A DNA stretch of 64,000 nucleotides from CAVOHU01 sp963843385. GTDB taxonomy: Bacteria; Acidobacteriota; Vicinamibacteria; Vicinamibacterales; JAKQTR01. The stretch covers positions 372,001-436,000 of the forward strand of contig CAWJJY010000007.1 in assembly GCA_963843385.1 (NCBI GenBank), written 5' to 3'. The notes beneath the pieces were generated by a model. It was not told where the DNA came from and searched no databases. It was given only the letters and a program-made list of their open reading frames with translations. A program made the position numbers and the translations under genes. This document shows, piece by piece, positions 8,440 through 16,007 of the stretch. Position 1 is the first letter of the stretch. The number at the start of each line of letters is the position of its first letter.

Positions 8440-9717
8440 CTACACCATCAGCAGTGGGTGCTCCAGGTATTTCTGGAGGGTCTGCATGAACCGCGCGCCC
8501 ATGGCGCCGTCGGCGACACGGTGATCCACCGACAGCGTCAGCTTCATCCGGCGGCCGATTCCGAGCGTCCCGTCCACGACCACGGGCACTTCGCGCACCG
8601 CACCCACCGCGAGGATCGCCGCTTCGGGCGGGTTGATGATCGCCGAGAACTCCTCGATGCCCATCATCCCGAGGTTCGAGATCGAGAAGGTCGCGCCCGT
8701 GTATTCGTCGGGCTGCAGCTTCCGGGCCCTGGCGCGCTCGGCGAGCGCCCGTGACTCTCCGGAGATCTCCTCGAGCGACTTGATGTCGGCGTCCCGAATG
8801 ACCGGCGTAATCAGCCCGTCATCGATGGCGACTGCCAGACCGACATGAACCCGCGAGTATCGCCTGACGTGATCGCCGGCGAACGAGGCATTGATCTCGG
8901 GGTGGTGGCTGAGCGCAATCGCCGTGGCCTTGACCACGATGTCGTTGAGGGTGATCGAGGATCGCCCGTCGCGCAGCGCCTGGTAGGCCTCCCAGACCCG
9001 GTCCATCGCCACCTCGATGGTCAGGTAGAAATGGGGAACCGGGCCCTTGCTCTGCACGAGCCGCTTCGCGATGGTGCGCCGGACGGCGTTGAGTTCGATA
9101 TCGGCGTAATCTGCGCCCGGCTCGCTCGCGGTGCGGAACGCCAGGGTCCGTCGCCTTGCCGGGAGCGCGCTCGCTCCGGATCCCGCTGGCGAGACCGCCA
9201 GCGCGCGCGCCGCCTCGATGTCTCGCTTGATGATGCGGCCCAGCGGACCGGTGCCGCGAAGGCTGGTGACATCCACGCCCGCCTCGGCGGCCATGCGCAG
9301 GGCGAGCGGCGAGGCGCGCAACGAGTGGCCGGCCGCCGCTCCTTCGTCCGCGCCCTGCCGCGCCCTGGAGGCATCCGGGACCGGCGCGGGCCGGGCGGAG
9401 GCTGACGCCACCGGCGACGGCGAAGAAGCCGCCGCCGCGGCATCGGCCGGTCCGGGCAGCAGTGCGGCGATGTCTTCTCCCGGCGAGCCCACGACGGCGA
9501 TCAGCTGGCCGACCTTGATGACCTGGCCTTCCGGTGCCACGAGCTTGCGGATCACGCCGTTGGTGTAGGACTCCATCTCGACGGTGGCCTTGTCGGTCTC
9601 GACCTCGGCGAGCGCCTGTCCCGTTTCGACGGTGTCGCCCTCCTTCTTGAGCCACCGGAGAATGCGGCCTTCTTCCATGGTGTCACTGAGCTTGGGCATC
9701 ACGACGCGGGAAGCCAT
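8440..9717 (-). CDS. pdhC: Pyruvate dehydrogenase E2, dihydrolipoamide acetyltransferase
   Basis: The product transfers the acetyl group from lipoate to CoA and forms the core of the pyruvate dehydrogenase complex. It has 425 residues: one lipoyl domain (1-76, lipoylated K43 in VETDKATVEM), an Ala/Pro linker, a peripheral subunit-binding domain (around 140-175, RASPLALRMAAEAGVDV), and the catalytic domain ending in SVDHRVADGAMGARF with H399 and D403 as the active-site pair. The ATG at 9717 starts the lipoyl domain directly. It lies downstream of pdhA-pdhB on the same strand but is separated from pdhB by about 300 bases with repeat remnants. No E3 gene is in the window. Confidence 0.95.
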   Translation of the reverse strand: MASRVVMPKLSDTMEEGRILRWLKKEGDTVETGQALAEVETDKATVEMESYTNGVIRKLVAPEGQVIKVGQLIAVVGSPGEDIAALLPGPADAAAAASSPSPVASASARPAPVPDASRARQGADEGAAAGHSLRASPLALRMAAEAGVDVTSLRGTGPLGRIIKRDIEAARALAVSPAGSGASALPARRRTLAFRTASEPGADYADIELNAVRRTIAKRLVQSKGPVPHFYLTIEVAMDRVWEAYQALRDGRSSITLNDIVVKATAIALSHHPEINASFAGDHVRRYSRVHVGLAVAIDDGLITPVIRDADIKSLEEISGESRALAERARARKLQPDEYTGATFSISNLGMMGIEEFSAIINPPEAAILAVGAVREVPVVVDGTLGIGRRMKLTLSVDHRVADGAMGARFMQTLQKYLEHPLLMV

Positions 9718-9974
9718 ATTGGTGATCCTTCCGGGGGGCCGGCTTGACCTCAACGAACCCTTCCGGCTCGCGGCCATCGGCTATCGGCCTGTCACGCCAC
9801 CGCGCTGGCGATCTCGGTGTTGCCTGTCTCGCTGCGCGCCAGGGCCTCGTATCTCCAGGAATGCGCTATAAACAGCGTTTCGAATCGAGGCGCCAGCTGC
9901 CGGACGCGCCGGGGCTGCCTTCGACTCCGCTCAGGCCAGGGAAGCCCCGGCCTTCATCTGAAGCGCTGGCCATG

Positions 9975-10008
9975 AGCCGCCAGCCGCGAGCCGCCGGCCG
10001 CCAGCCGG
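9975..10008 (-). repeat. Heptamer repeat in the pdhB-pdhC gap
   Basis: About five units of the heptamer repeat lie immediately downstream of pdhB, with the G-rich strand on pdhB's coding strand. The 306-base gap 9718-10023 holds nothing else I can name. Unlike the tight pdhA-pdhB junction, it could separate or attenuate transcription between pdhB and pdhC. Confidence 0.65.
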
Positions 10009-10023
10009 ACTCTCCCGTCGCCA

Positions 10024-11004
10024 TCAGTCCAGGTACATCACTTCTCGCACCGCCGCCACGACGCGAGGCGCCGATGGCATGGCCAGGTGTTCGAGATTCT
10101 TCGCGTAGGGCATGGGTACGTCGGCGCCCGTGACCCGCGTCACCGGCGCGTCGAGATCGCCGAACGCCTCCTGCTGAATCTGGTAGGCGAGCTGCGCCCC
10201 AAGTCCGGCATAGGGCCAGCCTTCCTCGACAATGACGCAGCGATTGGTCTTCCGGACCGATGCGACGATCGGTGCGATGTCAATCGGCCGCAGCGTCCGC
10301 GGGTCGATGACCTCGCAGGAAATGCCGTCCTCGGACAGCGTCTCCGCCGCCTTGAGCGCGACGGTGACCATCTTCGACCAGGCGACGAGGGTCACGTCCT
10401 GGCCCTCGCGCTTCAGATCGCTGACGCCGATGGGGACGGTGTAGTCGCCGTCGGGCACCTCGCCCTTCGATCCGTAGAGCGTCTCGCCCTCGAAGAAGAT
10501 CACCGGGTCGTCGTCACGGATGGCGCTCTTGAGCAGGCCCTTGGCGTCGTAGGGCGTCGAAGGCGCGACGACCTTCAGGCCGGGGACGTGCGCGTACCAG
10601 GACTCGATGGACTGCGAGTGCTGCGCGGCCAGCTGGTGCGCCGCCCCGCCCGGGCCGCGCACCACGATCGGAATGCTGAACTGTCCGCCGGACATGTAGA
10701 GCATCTTCGCCGCGCCGTTGATGATCTGGTCCATCGCCAGCAGGGAGAAATTCCAGGTCATCATCTCGATGACCGGCCGCAGGCCCACCATCGCTGCGCC
10801 CACGCCGATGCCGGCGAAACCCTCCTCGGTGATCGGCGTGTCGATGATGCGCTTCTCGCCGAATTCCTGCAGCATGCCCCGGCTCACCTTGTAGGCGCCC
10901 TGGTAGACGCCGACTTCCTCCCCCATGAGGAAGACACGCGGATCGCGCCGCATCTCTTCCCGCAGTGCCTGGTTCAGTGCATCGCGATAGGTGGTGACTG
11001 GCAT
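10024..11004 (-). CDS. pdhB: Pyruvate dehydrogenase E1 component, beta subunit
   Basis: This is the beta subunit of the heterotetrameric E1, 326 residues, the normal length. MPVTTYRDALNQALREEM and VFLMGEEVGVYQGAYKVSRG are the usual N-terminal signatures with the conserved thiamine-activating glutamate, and IIDTPITEEGFAGIGVGAAM follows. The C-terminal transketolase domain contains VIDPRTLRPID. With PdhA it decarboxylates pyruvate and acetylates the lipoyl group on PdhC. The start lies 12 bases after the pdhA stop, which implies co-transcription. Branched-chain 2-oxoacid dehydrogenase is an alternative for this family, but the linked lipA and E2 favour pyruvate. Confidence 0.93.
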   Translation of the reverse strand: MPVTTYRDALNQALREEMRRDPRVFLMGEEVGVYQGAYKVSRGMLQEFGEKRIIDTPITEEGFAGIGVGAAMVGLRPVIEMMTWNFSLLAMDQIINGAAKMLYMSGGQFSIPIVVRGPGGAAHQLAAQHSQSIESWYAHVPGLKVVAPSTPYDAKGLLKSAIRDDDPVIFFEGETLYGSKGEVPDGDYTVPIGVSDLKREGQDVTLVAWSKMVTVALKAAETLSEDGISCEVIDPRTLRPIDIAPIVASVRKTNRCVIVEEGWPYAGLGAQLAYQIQQEAFGDLDAPVTRVTGADVPMPYAKNLEHLAMPSAPRVVAAVREVMYLD

Positions 11005-11016
11005 ATCAGGGCCGTC

Positions 11017-12069
11017 CTAGCGCCCGCTCTTCTGAAAGGGGCCGTAGGGCACACGGTAGACGTCCTCGTAGAGAGCGTCGCTCGAGGGTTCGGGGCTCGC
11101 ATCCGCGAACTGGATTGCCTCTTCGACGAGATCCCGGACCTCTTTGTCCATCGCCTCGAGACCCGGCTGGTCGATGACGCCCTGGATCTTCAGGCGCTCG
11201 AAGTAGGTCTTGATCGGATCCTGGAGCTTCTGCTCCTCGACCTCTTCCTTCGTCCTGTAGTGGCCGTGAACCGGGTCCGACATCGAGTGGCCCATGAAGC
11301 GGTAGCAGCGCGCCTCGATCAGGGTGGGCTCGTTCTCGGTGCGGGCCAGCTCGACGGCGCGGCCGACCACCTCTCGAACGGCCAGCACATCCATGCCATC
11401 GACCGTCTCGCTCGCCATGTCGTAGGCGCAGGCCCGTGCCGCGATGTCGTAGATGGCCGAAGCCCGCTCGATGGCCGTGCCCATCCCGTACCGGTTGTTC
11501 TCGACCACGTAGACGCAGGGGAGCTTCCAGAGCGCCGCCATGTTGAGCGACTCGTGAAAGGCGCCGATGTTCACCGCGGCCTCGCCGAAGAAGCAGACCA
11601 CGACCTGCTTGCGCTGTTCGTACTTGATGGCGAAGGCCACGCCGGTGGCCAGCGGGATGTGGCCTCCCACGATCGCGTGGCCGCCGAGCACGCCCTTCTC
11701 CCGGTCGAACAGGTGCATCGATCCGCCCTTCCCCTTCGAGACGCCGTCCTGGCGGCCGAAGAGTTCAGCCATCACGCGCCCCGGGTCGACCCCCTTGCAG
11801 AGGGCGTGGACGTGATCGCGATACGACGCCAGGATGTAGTCGTCGGGCTGGAGCGTCGAGATGGCGCCGACCGAGACGGCTTCCTGCCCGATGCCGAGGT
11901 GGCAGAACCCGCCGATTTTCTGCAGCGCGTACATCTCGGCCGCACGCTCCTCGAACCGCCGCCCGAGGAGCATCTTCCGGAGCATGTCGAGCAGCACGGG
12001 GGTCGGCGCGTTTGCGATATGGGGGGTCGTTGTCTCGGCCGCGCCCGGCCGCTCTACCTTGGTCGCCAT
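11017..12069 (-). CDS. pdhA: Pyruvate dehydrogenase E1 component, alpha subunit
   Basis: The 350-residue alpha subunit binds thiamine diphosphate. The cofactor motif reads FFGEAAVNIGAFHESLNMA, ending in VENNRYGMGT; the family usually has GDG or GEG at its start, so GEA is a variant at the third position. The metal-coordinating asparagine is present. The phosphorylation-loop region YRFMGHSMSDP is conserved, as in bacterial E1 alpha. The ATG overlaps the stop of lipA (shared base 12069-12071 region), and pdhB follows after 12 bases, so lipA-pdhA-pdhB is a tight operon. Confidence 0.92.
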   Translation of the reverse strand: MATKVERPGAAETTTPHIANAPTPVLLDMLRKMLLGRRFEERAAEMYALQKIGGFCHLGIGQEAVSVGAISTLQPDDYILASYRDHVHALCKGVDPGRVMAELFGRQDGVSKGKGGSMHLFDREKGVLGGHAIVGGHIPLATGVAFAIKYEQRKQVVVCFFGEAAVNIGAFHESLNMAALWKLPCVYVVENNRYGMGTAIERASAIYDIAARACAYDMASETVDGMDVLAVREVVGRAVELARTENEPTLIEARCYRFMGHSMSDPVHGHYRTKEEVEEQKLQDPIKTYFERLKIQGVIDQPGLEAMDKEVRDLVEEAIQFADASPEPSSDALYEDVYRVPYGPFQKSGR

Positions 12070-12989
12070 CAGTCAACCGCCTCCGGCGCCTGGCCTGCGC
12101 CGCGAAATGCGTCGGTCTGTTCGTGCGCGTGGTACGAACTGCGGACGAGCGGGCCGCAGGCCACGTGGCCGAATCCCATGCTCTGGGCCGTGGCCTTCAA
12201 CATTTCGAACTCGTCCGGGTGGTAGTACCGCACCACGGGCAGGTGAGACGCCGAGGGACTGAGGTACTGCCCGATGGTGACGATCCCGACGCCGACCGCC
12301 CGCAGGTCCGCGAGCGTCGCAACAACCTCGTCCCATTGTTCGCCCAGCCCCACCATGATCCCGGACTTGGTGGGAATGCCCGGCGCGTAGCGGCGCGCGC
12401 GGTCGAGCAGCTCGAGCGCACGCGGGTAACGCCCTCCGGGACGCGCAATCCGGTACAGGCGGGGCACGGTCTCGGTGTTGTGATTGAGCACGTCGGGCCG
12501 CGCGTCGAGCACGGTCCGCAGGGGCGACTCCTCACCCTTGAAATCGGGAATCAACACTTCGATCTGGCAGTCGGCGCGAGCGTCCCGGATGCGGCCGATC
12601 GTGTCGGCAAAGATCGAGGCGCCGCCATCACTGAGATCGTCGCGATCGACCGAGGTGATGACGACATACTGCAGGCCCATCGTGCGCACGGCGTCGGCCA
12701 CGCGTGCGGGCTCCTCGGTGTCCAGGCCGACAGGCTTTCCGTGCAGCACGGCACAGAAGCCGCACGCCCGGGTGCACACATCGCCGAGAATCATGAAGGT
12801 GGCCGTCCCGTGATGCCAGCACTCCCCGATGTTCGGGCAGTGCGCTTCCTCGCACACGGTGTGGAGCCCCTCCTGCCGCATCAGGCTCTTGAGCCGGAGG
12901 TAGGCGGGGGACCCCGGCGCGCGCACCTTCAGCCACTCGGGTTTCTTCTCGCGAGGACGGACCACGACGGCAGGCGAAACGCTGTTCAT
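12069..12989 (-). CDS. lipA: Lipoyl synthase
   Basis: This radical SAM enzyme inserts two sulfur atoms into the octanoyl group on lipoyl domains. The 306 residues carry both clusters: the auxiliary cluster cysteines C46, C51 and C57 in CEEAHCPNIGEC and the SAM cluster cysteines C72, C76 and C79 in CTRACGFC. The C-terminal motif RSSYHAHE with the serine ligand is present. Its place at the head of lipA-pdhA-pdhB(-pdhC) couples cofactor synthesis to its main client, the E2 subunit. No lipB octanoyltransferase is visible in the window. Confidence 0.96.
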   Translation of the reverse strand: MNSVSPAVVVRPREKKPEWLKVRAPGSPAYLRLKSLMRQEGLHTVCEEAHCPNIGECWHHGTATFMILGDVCTRACGFCAVLHGKPVGLDTEEPARVADAVRTMGLQYVVITSVDRDDLSDGGASIFADTIGRIRDARADCQIEVLIPDFKGEESPLRTVLDARPDVLNHNTETVPRLYRIARPGGRYPRALELLDRARRYAPGIPTKSGIMVGLGEQWDEVVATLADLRAVGVGIVTIGQYLSPSASHLPVVRYYHPDEFEMLKATAQSMGFGHVACGPLVRSSYHAHEQTDAFRGAGQAPEAVD

Positions 12990-13432
12990 AGGACCTTCTG
13001 CAGCGGCGTCAACACAAGATCGATGATAACACTATCCATTCTCCTGAATAGAGCCGCCAGGCGTTCGGCCTGGAGCCTTCGGCCGGCGGCTCCCGGCTTG
13101 CTGCCTATCACAAGCTTGCAGCACGAAGGACGTGATCCTGAGCGGGTCCGACGGCGGCGGGCATCGTTTCCGGCGCCTCACAAGCTGGCAACCTCATCCG
13201 GCGCCGTTGCTGACCGATTCTCGCCACAGTGTCTGACGGCGAGTTCTCGAGGCAGGAGGAGGGAGACCGTCTGCGCCGCCTGAAACCATGAGGACGACAT
13301 CTTTTGACCTGTCCTTCGTGCGGCTTGCTGTCTGGCGGCCGGGATTCCTATACTCGTGGCCAGGGTCGGCGGCCCGAACGCCGGCGACCTGCCGTTTACC
13401 AGTGGTTCCGAAGAACAGCGAGGTGAGTTCCC
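12990..13432. other. Divergent intergenic region between lipA and the UPF0173 gene
   Basis: This 443-base gap separates two divergently transcribed genes and should hold both promoters. The segment 13018-13055 is the most AT-rich part and lies upstream of lipA, but no hexamer pair with correct spacing was convincing. Open frames crossing it look like noise. GAGGTGAG just before 13433 is a ribosome binding site for the next gene. Confidence 0.45.
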
Positions 13433-14140
13433 ATGCGACTCTCCGGTTTGTCCGTCACGTGGCTGGGCCATACCACGTTCCTGATGACGTCGCCCAACGG
13501 CCGCCGCATCCTCTTCGACCCGTTCCTCGAGGGCAACCCCGCGTGCCCGCCGGACAAGAAGAAGATCGACAAGCTCGATCTGATCCTGGTGACGCACGGC
13601 CACTCCGATCACGTCGGCGACGCCGCGCCGGTGGCCAAGCGCACGGGCGCCACGGTGGTCGGCATCTTCGACCTGTGCCAGTGGCTCGCCCGTCAGGGCG
13701 TCTCGAAGACCTCCGGCATGAACAAGGGGGGCTCGCAGGAACTCTGCGGCATCCGCATCACGATGGTGGACGCCCGCCACAGCTCGAGCCACATCGACGA
13801 GAGCGGCATCACGTATCTCGGCGAGGCGGCCGGGTACGTGGTGCGATTCGAGAATGGTCTGACGATCTACTTCGCCGGCGACACGGCGGTCTTCAGCGAC
13901 ATGCAGCTCATCAAGGAAATCTACAAACCCTCGATCGCGTTCCTCCCGATCGGCGGGTTCTTCACGATGGATCCGGTCGAGGCTGCCAAGGCGGTCGAGT
14001 TGCTCGGGGTCAAGCTGGTGATCCCGATGCACTACGAGACGTTCCCGGTCCTTGCCGGGAGGCCGTCGCAGTTGCGGGAGCTGGTCGCGCCGCTCGGCGT
14101 CGAGGTTCTGGAAATGAAGCCGGGCGAGACGGTGGACTGA
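13433..14140 (+). CDS. UPF0173 metal-dependent hydrolase (metallo-beta-lactamase fold)
   Basis: The product is a 235-residue UlaG-like hydrolase of the metallo-beta-lactamase superfamily. The metal motif THGHSDHVGD is intact (H55, H57, D59, H60), the N-terminal TWLGHTTFLM and the later DARHSS, FAGDTAVF and MHYETFP segments match the UPF0173 pattern. The physiological substrate of the family is unknown; related enzymes act on phosphodiesters or lactones. The ATG is preceded by GAGGTGAG. The gene is single and ends at a strong hairpin. Confidence 0.92.
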   Translation: MRLSGLSVTWLGHTTFLMTSPNGRRILFDPFLEGNPACPPDKKKIDKLDLILVTHGHSDHVGDAAPVAKRTGATVVGIFDLCQWLARQGVSKTSGMNKGGSQELCGIRITMVDARHSSSHIDESGITYLGEAAGYVVRFENGLTIYFAGDTAVFSDMQLIKEIYKPSIAFLPIGGFFTMDPVEAAKAVELLGVKLVIPMHYETFPVLAGRPSQLRELVAPLGVEVLEMKPGETVD

Positions 14141-14156
14141 GGAGACACGGACGATT

Positions 14157-14179
14157 GGCTGGCGGGGTCGCCGCCAGCC
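14157..14179 (+). terminator. Hairpin after the UPF0173 gene
   Basis: Inverted repeat GGCTGGCGG / CCGCCAGCC with a 5-base loop begins 17 bases after the stop. There is no T-run, so it is a possible rather than certain terminator. The arms are one heptamer repeat unit facing its own inverted copy, so it may have arisen from that repeat. Confidence 0.5.
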
Positions 14180-14282
14180 GCGCGTCTCGCCGACGTCTCC
14201 TGCTGCCCCGCGCATCGGCGGGCCGTCCTGGTGCTGGCCGCCCGGTCACCCGCTCGGCGAGGGCTCTGTCGCGACCTTCCTG

Positions 14283-15341
14283 CTAGTAGAACTTCCGCGA
14301 CAGGTTGAATCCGAGGTACCAGTGGCGGGGCAGGGCCTCCTCGCGGGCAAGCTGTCCGAAGGTGGTCCCGTGATCCGTCGAGACGTTGAGCTGAAAGCTG
14401 TGCCCGCCAACTCTCTTCTCGATGCCGAACGAAATGTGCGGGTTCGATCCGGTTGTCGACCTGGTCCGAGGCGCGGTTTCCGCCACCAGGTAGGTCGACT
14501 TCATCACCCGGATGCGTGCGCCGAGTCCGACAATCAGCGTCGAGGTGCGGTCGGTGGGGGAACCCGCCACCGGGACGCTGTTTCCCACCCAGATCGGCTG
14601 GACGTAGATCGCGCCGTGCTCGCCGATCTCGTGCGAGACGATGGCACCGATCGCAGGCGAGTAGGTGTCCTGGAAGTTGTGCGCACCCTCGATCGAGACG
14701 AGCGCCGCGACTCCGACCGGGACGCTGGCCTTCTGCTGGAGCAGCGAGTACTCCGAGAAGAACTCGATGGTGTGATCGGAGGTGCGAGCGAATCCGAGCT
14801 GCACGCCCCGAAACAGGCCGAACCTGAACTCGAGGCCGACCTGCGCGCCCGCGTCGAGGCCGTACAGGTTCCCGATGCCGGCCTCACCGATGGGTTCGAA
14901 GAAGCGGTGCGTCAGGTGAAACGCCATCGCGTGCAGCGGCAGGCGCAGCGTCGTCGGCAGCGCGATGACGCTGAAGTCGGGCTGCGACGGGTTCAACTCG
15001 AGATCCGGATCGTCGGCGACCACGGCACGTGTCGACGTGGAGCCGGCTGACGCGTCGGCCGGGCGCGAGGCGGGTTCCTTCTTCGACTGCGGCTTCGCGC
15101 CGCCAACCGCGACGGCTCCCGGCGTCTCGACCCGTGCCGCCGCGCCGCCAACCGCGACGGCTCCCGGCGTCTCGACCCGTGTCGCCGCGCCGGCCGCCGG
15201 CCCGCTGATGTCAGGACGATCCTGTGCCGGCGACGAGGTGGCGACCGCAAGGCTGAAGAGCAGCGAGGCTGCCAGCGAACTCACCGACGGCGCGAGACGG
15301 CGGACTCGCTGGTGCCCTGCGAGAGGTGCGGCTTGTGTCAT
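14283..15341 (-). CDS. DUF5777-type outer-membrane beta-barrel protein
   Basis: The product is a 352-residue secreted protein with an N-terminal signal (hydrophobic stretch ending SSPAQ), a low-complexity Ala/Pro/Gly linker (about 48-110), and a C-terminal region of alternating amphipathic strands ending in LGFNLSRKFY, where a terminal aromatic residue fits an outer-membrane barrel. The barrel region (SVIALPTTLRLPLHAMAFHLTHRFFEP) matches what I know of the DUF5777 family, which has no assigned function. Its ATG overlaps the stop of the CuA-protein gene by four bases, so both come from the sigma54 promoter upstream. Association with a copper redox protein suggests a partner role in the envelope, but this is inference. 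Confidence 0.72.
   Translation of the reverse strand: MTQAAPLAGHQRVRRLAPSVSSLAASLLFSLAVATSSPAQDRPDISGPAAGAATRVETPGAVAVGGAAARVETPGAVAVGGAKPQSKKEPASRPADASAGSTSTRAVVADDPDLELNPSQPDFSVIALPTTLRLPLHAMAFHLTHRFFEPIGEAGIGNLYGLDAGAQVGLEFRFGLFRGVQLGFARTSDHTIEFFSEYSLLQQKASVPVGVAALVSIEGAHNFQDTYSPAIGAIVSHEIGEHGAIYVQPIWVGNSVPVAGSPTDRTSTLIVGLGARIRVMKSTYLVAETAPRTRSTTGSNPHISFGIEKRVGGHSFQLNVSTDHGTTFGQLAREEALPRHWYLGFNLSRKFY
15097..15186. repeat. Two 45-base direct repeats inside the DUF5777 gene
   Basis: Two nearly identical 45-base units (15097-15141 and 15142-15186) encode 15-residue repeats with the core RVETPGAVAVGG. They lie in the linker between signal peptide and barrel, where length variation by slippage would be tolerated. 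Confidence 0.85.
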
Positions 15342-15748
15342 GATGTGGTCCCGTGCTTGCTCCGCGGGTTGACGACGAGTACGGCTTCCATGTCGTCGTG
15401 CCCTTTCCCACAGTACTCCGAACAGGTGATGTCATACGATCCGGGGGGACCCGCGGTGAACGTGATGGTGACGGGCTCTCCGCCCCGCGGTATCTCGCGC
15501 GTGATCTTGAATTCTCTGATCCTGAAGCCGTGAATCGTATCGGCGGAGCGCACGATGAGCGTCACCTGGTCGCCTTCGTTGACCTCGATCCGCGACGGGG
15601 TGAAGCTGAACCGCCTGGCTGTGATCTCGATGGTCTTCGATTCCTGGCGCAGGTCGGACCCGCCCCGGGTCGGCGACGCCACCAGCGTCGCGAAGACCGC
15701 GGTCATCGCGATCATCGTCCGGTATCGTTGTCGTCGCTGACGGGCCAT
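15338..15748 (-). CDS. Small exported CuA-domain cupredoxin
   Basis: The product is a 136-residue exported protein with one N-terminal hydrophobic segment and a cupredoxin domain. All CuA ligands are in place: H73 in TIHGFRI, then C109, E111, C113, H117 and M120 in CSEYCGKGHDDM, as in cytochrome oxidase subunit II and the N2O reductase C-terminal domain. It lacks the two-helix membrane hairpin of subunit II, and no oxidase gene is nearby, so an independent electron carrier or copper-handling protein is more likely. The ATG at 15748 was chosen because the next upstream Met (15883) would lie on the sigma54 promoter itself. The stop overlaps the DUF5777 start. Confidence 0.82.
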   Translation of the reverse strand: MARQRRQRYRTMIAMTAVFATLVASPTRGGSDLRQESKTIEITARRFSFTPSRIEVNEGDQVTLIVRSADTIHGFRIREFKITREIPRGGEPVTITFTAGPPGSYDITCSEYCGKGHDDMEAVLVVNPRSKHGTTS

Positions 15749-15879
15749 CGCGCTGCTCCCGAGTCCTTGTGGGGGCCCACACGGACACGCCGGACGGGTC
15801 GCTCCCTGCCGACCCTGCCCTGTCGACAGAGGCGGCACGCCGAGGTGGTGTCCGCGTGGGATTCCCGTGAGGACCATCA

Positions 15880-15894
15880 GCAACCATCGTGCCG
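15880..15894 (-). promoter_or_regulatory. Sigma54 (-24/-12) promoter for the CuA-DUF5777 operon
   Basis: On the minus strand the sequence reads CGGCACG-ATGG-TTGC, with ten bases between the invariant GG and GC. It matches TGGCACG-N4-TTGC except at the first base. It lies about 130 bases upstream of the CuA-protein start and about 115 bases downstream of the stop of the sigma54-dependent regulator gene on the same strand. Confidence 0.72.
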
Positions 15895-15974
15895 GGGCGG
15901 GGCGCCCGTGAAGTCGACTGAAATCCTGGGGTTGTCGTTGCGCCTCCCCAATCGCCGATTACGGGTCCCGAACG

Positions 15975-15995
15975 GCCTTACGCCGAAGGTAAGGC
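15975..15995. promoter_or_regulatory. Palindrome, candidate enhancer site of the sigma54 activator
   Basis: GCCTTAC and GTAAGGC form a perfect 7-base inverted repeat around a 7-base spacer. It lies about 80-115 bases upstream of the sigma54 promoter in transcription direction, the usual position for an NtrC-family upstream activating sequence. It sits immediately after the regulator gene, so that regulator is the obvious candidate to bind it. Confidence 0.55.
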
Positions 15996-16007
15996 ACAGG
16001 CGGCCAG

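Noticed and set aside
15338..15748. Cytochrome c oxidase subunit II
   Set aside because: CuA ligands are complete, but the two-helix membrane anchor and neighbouring oxidase genes are missing.
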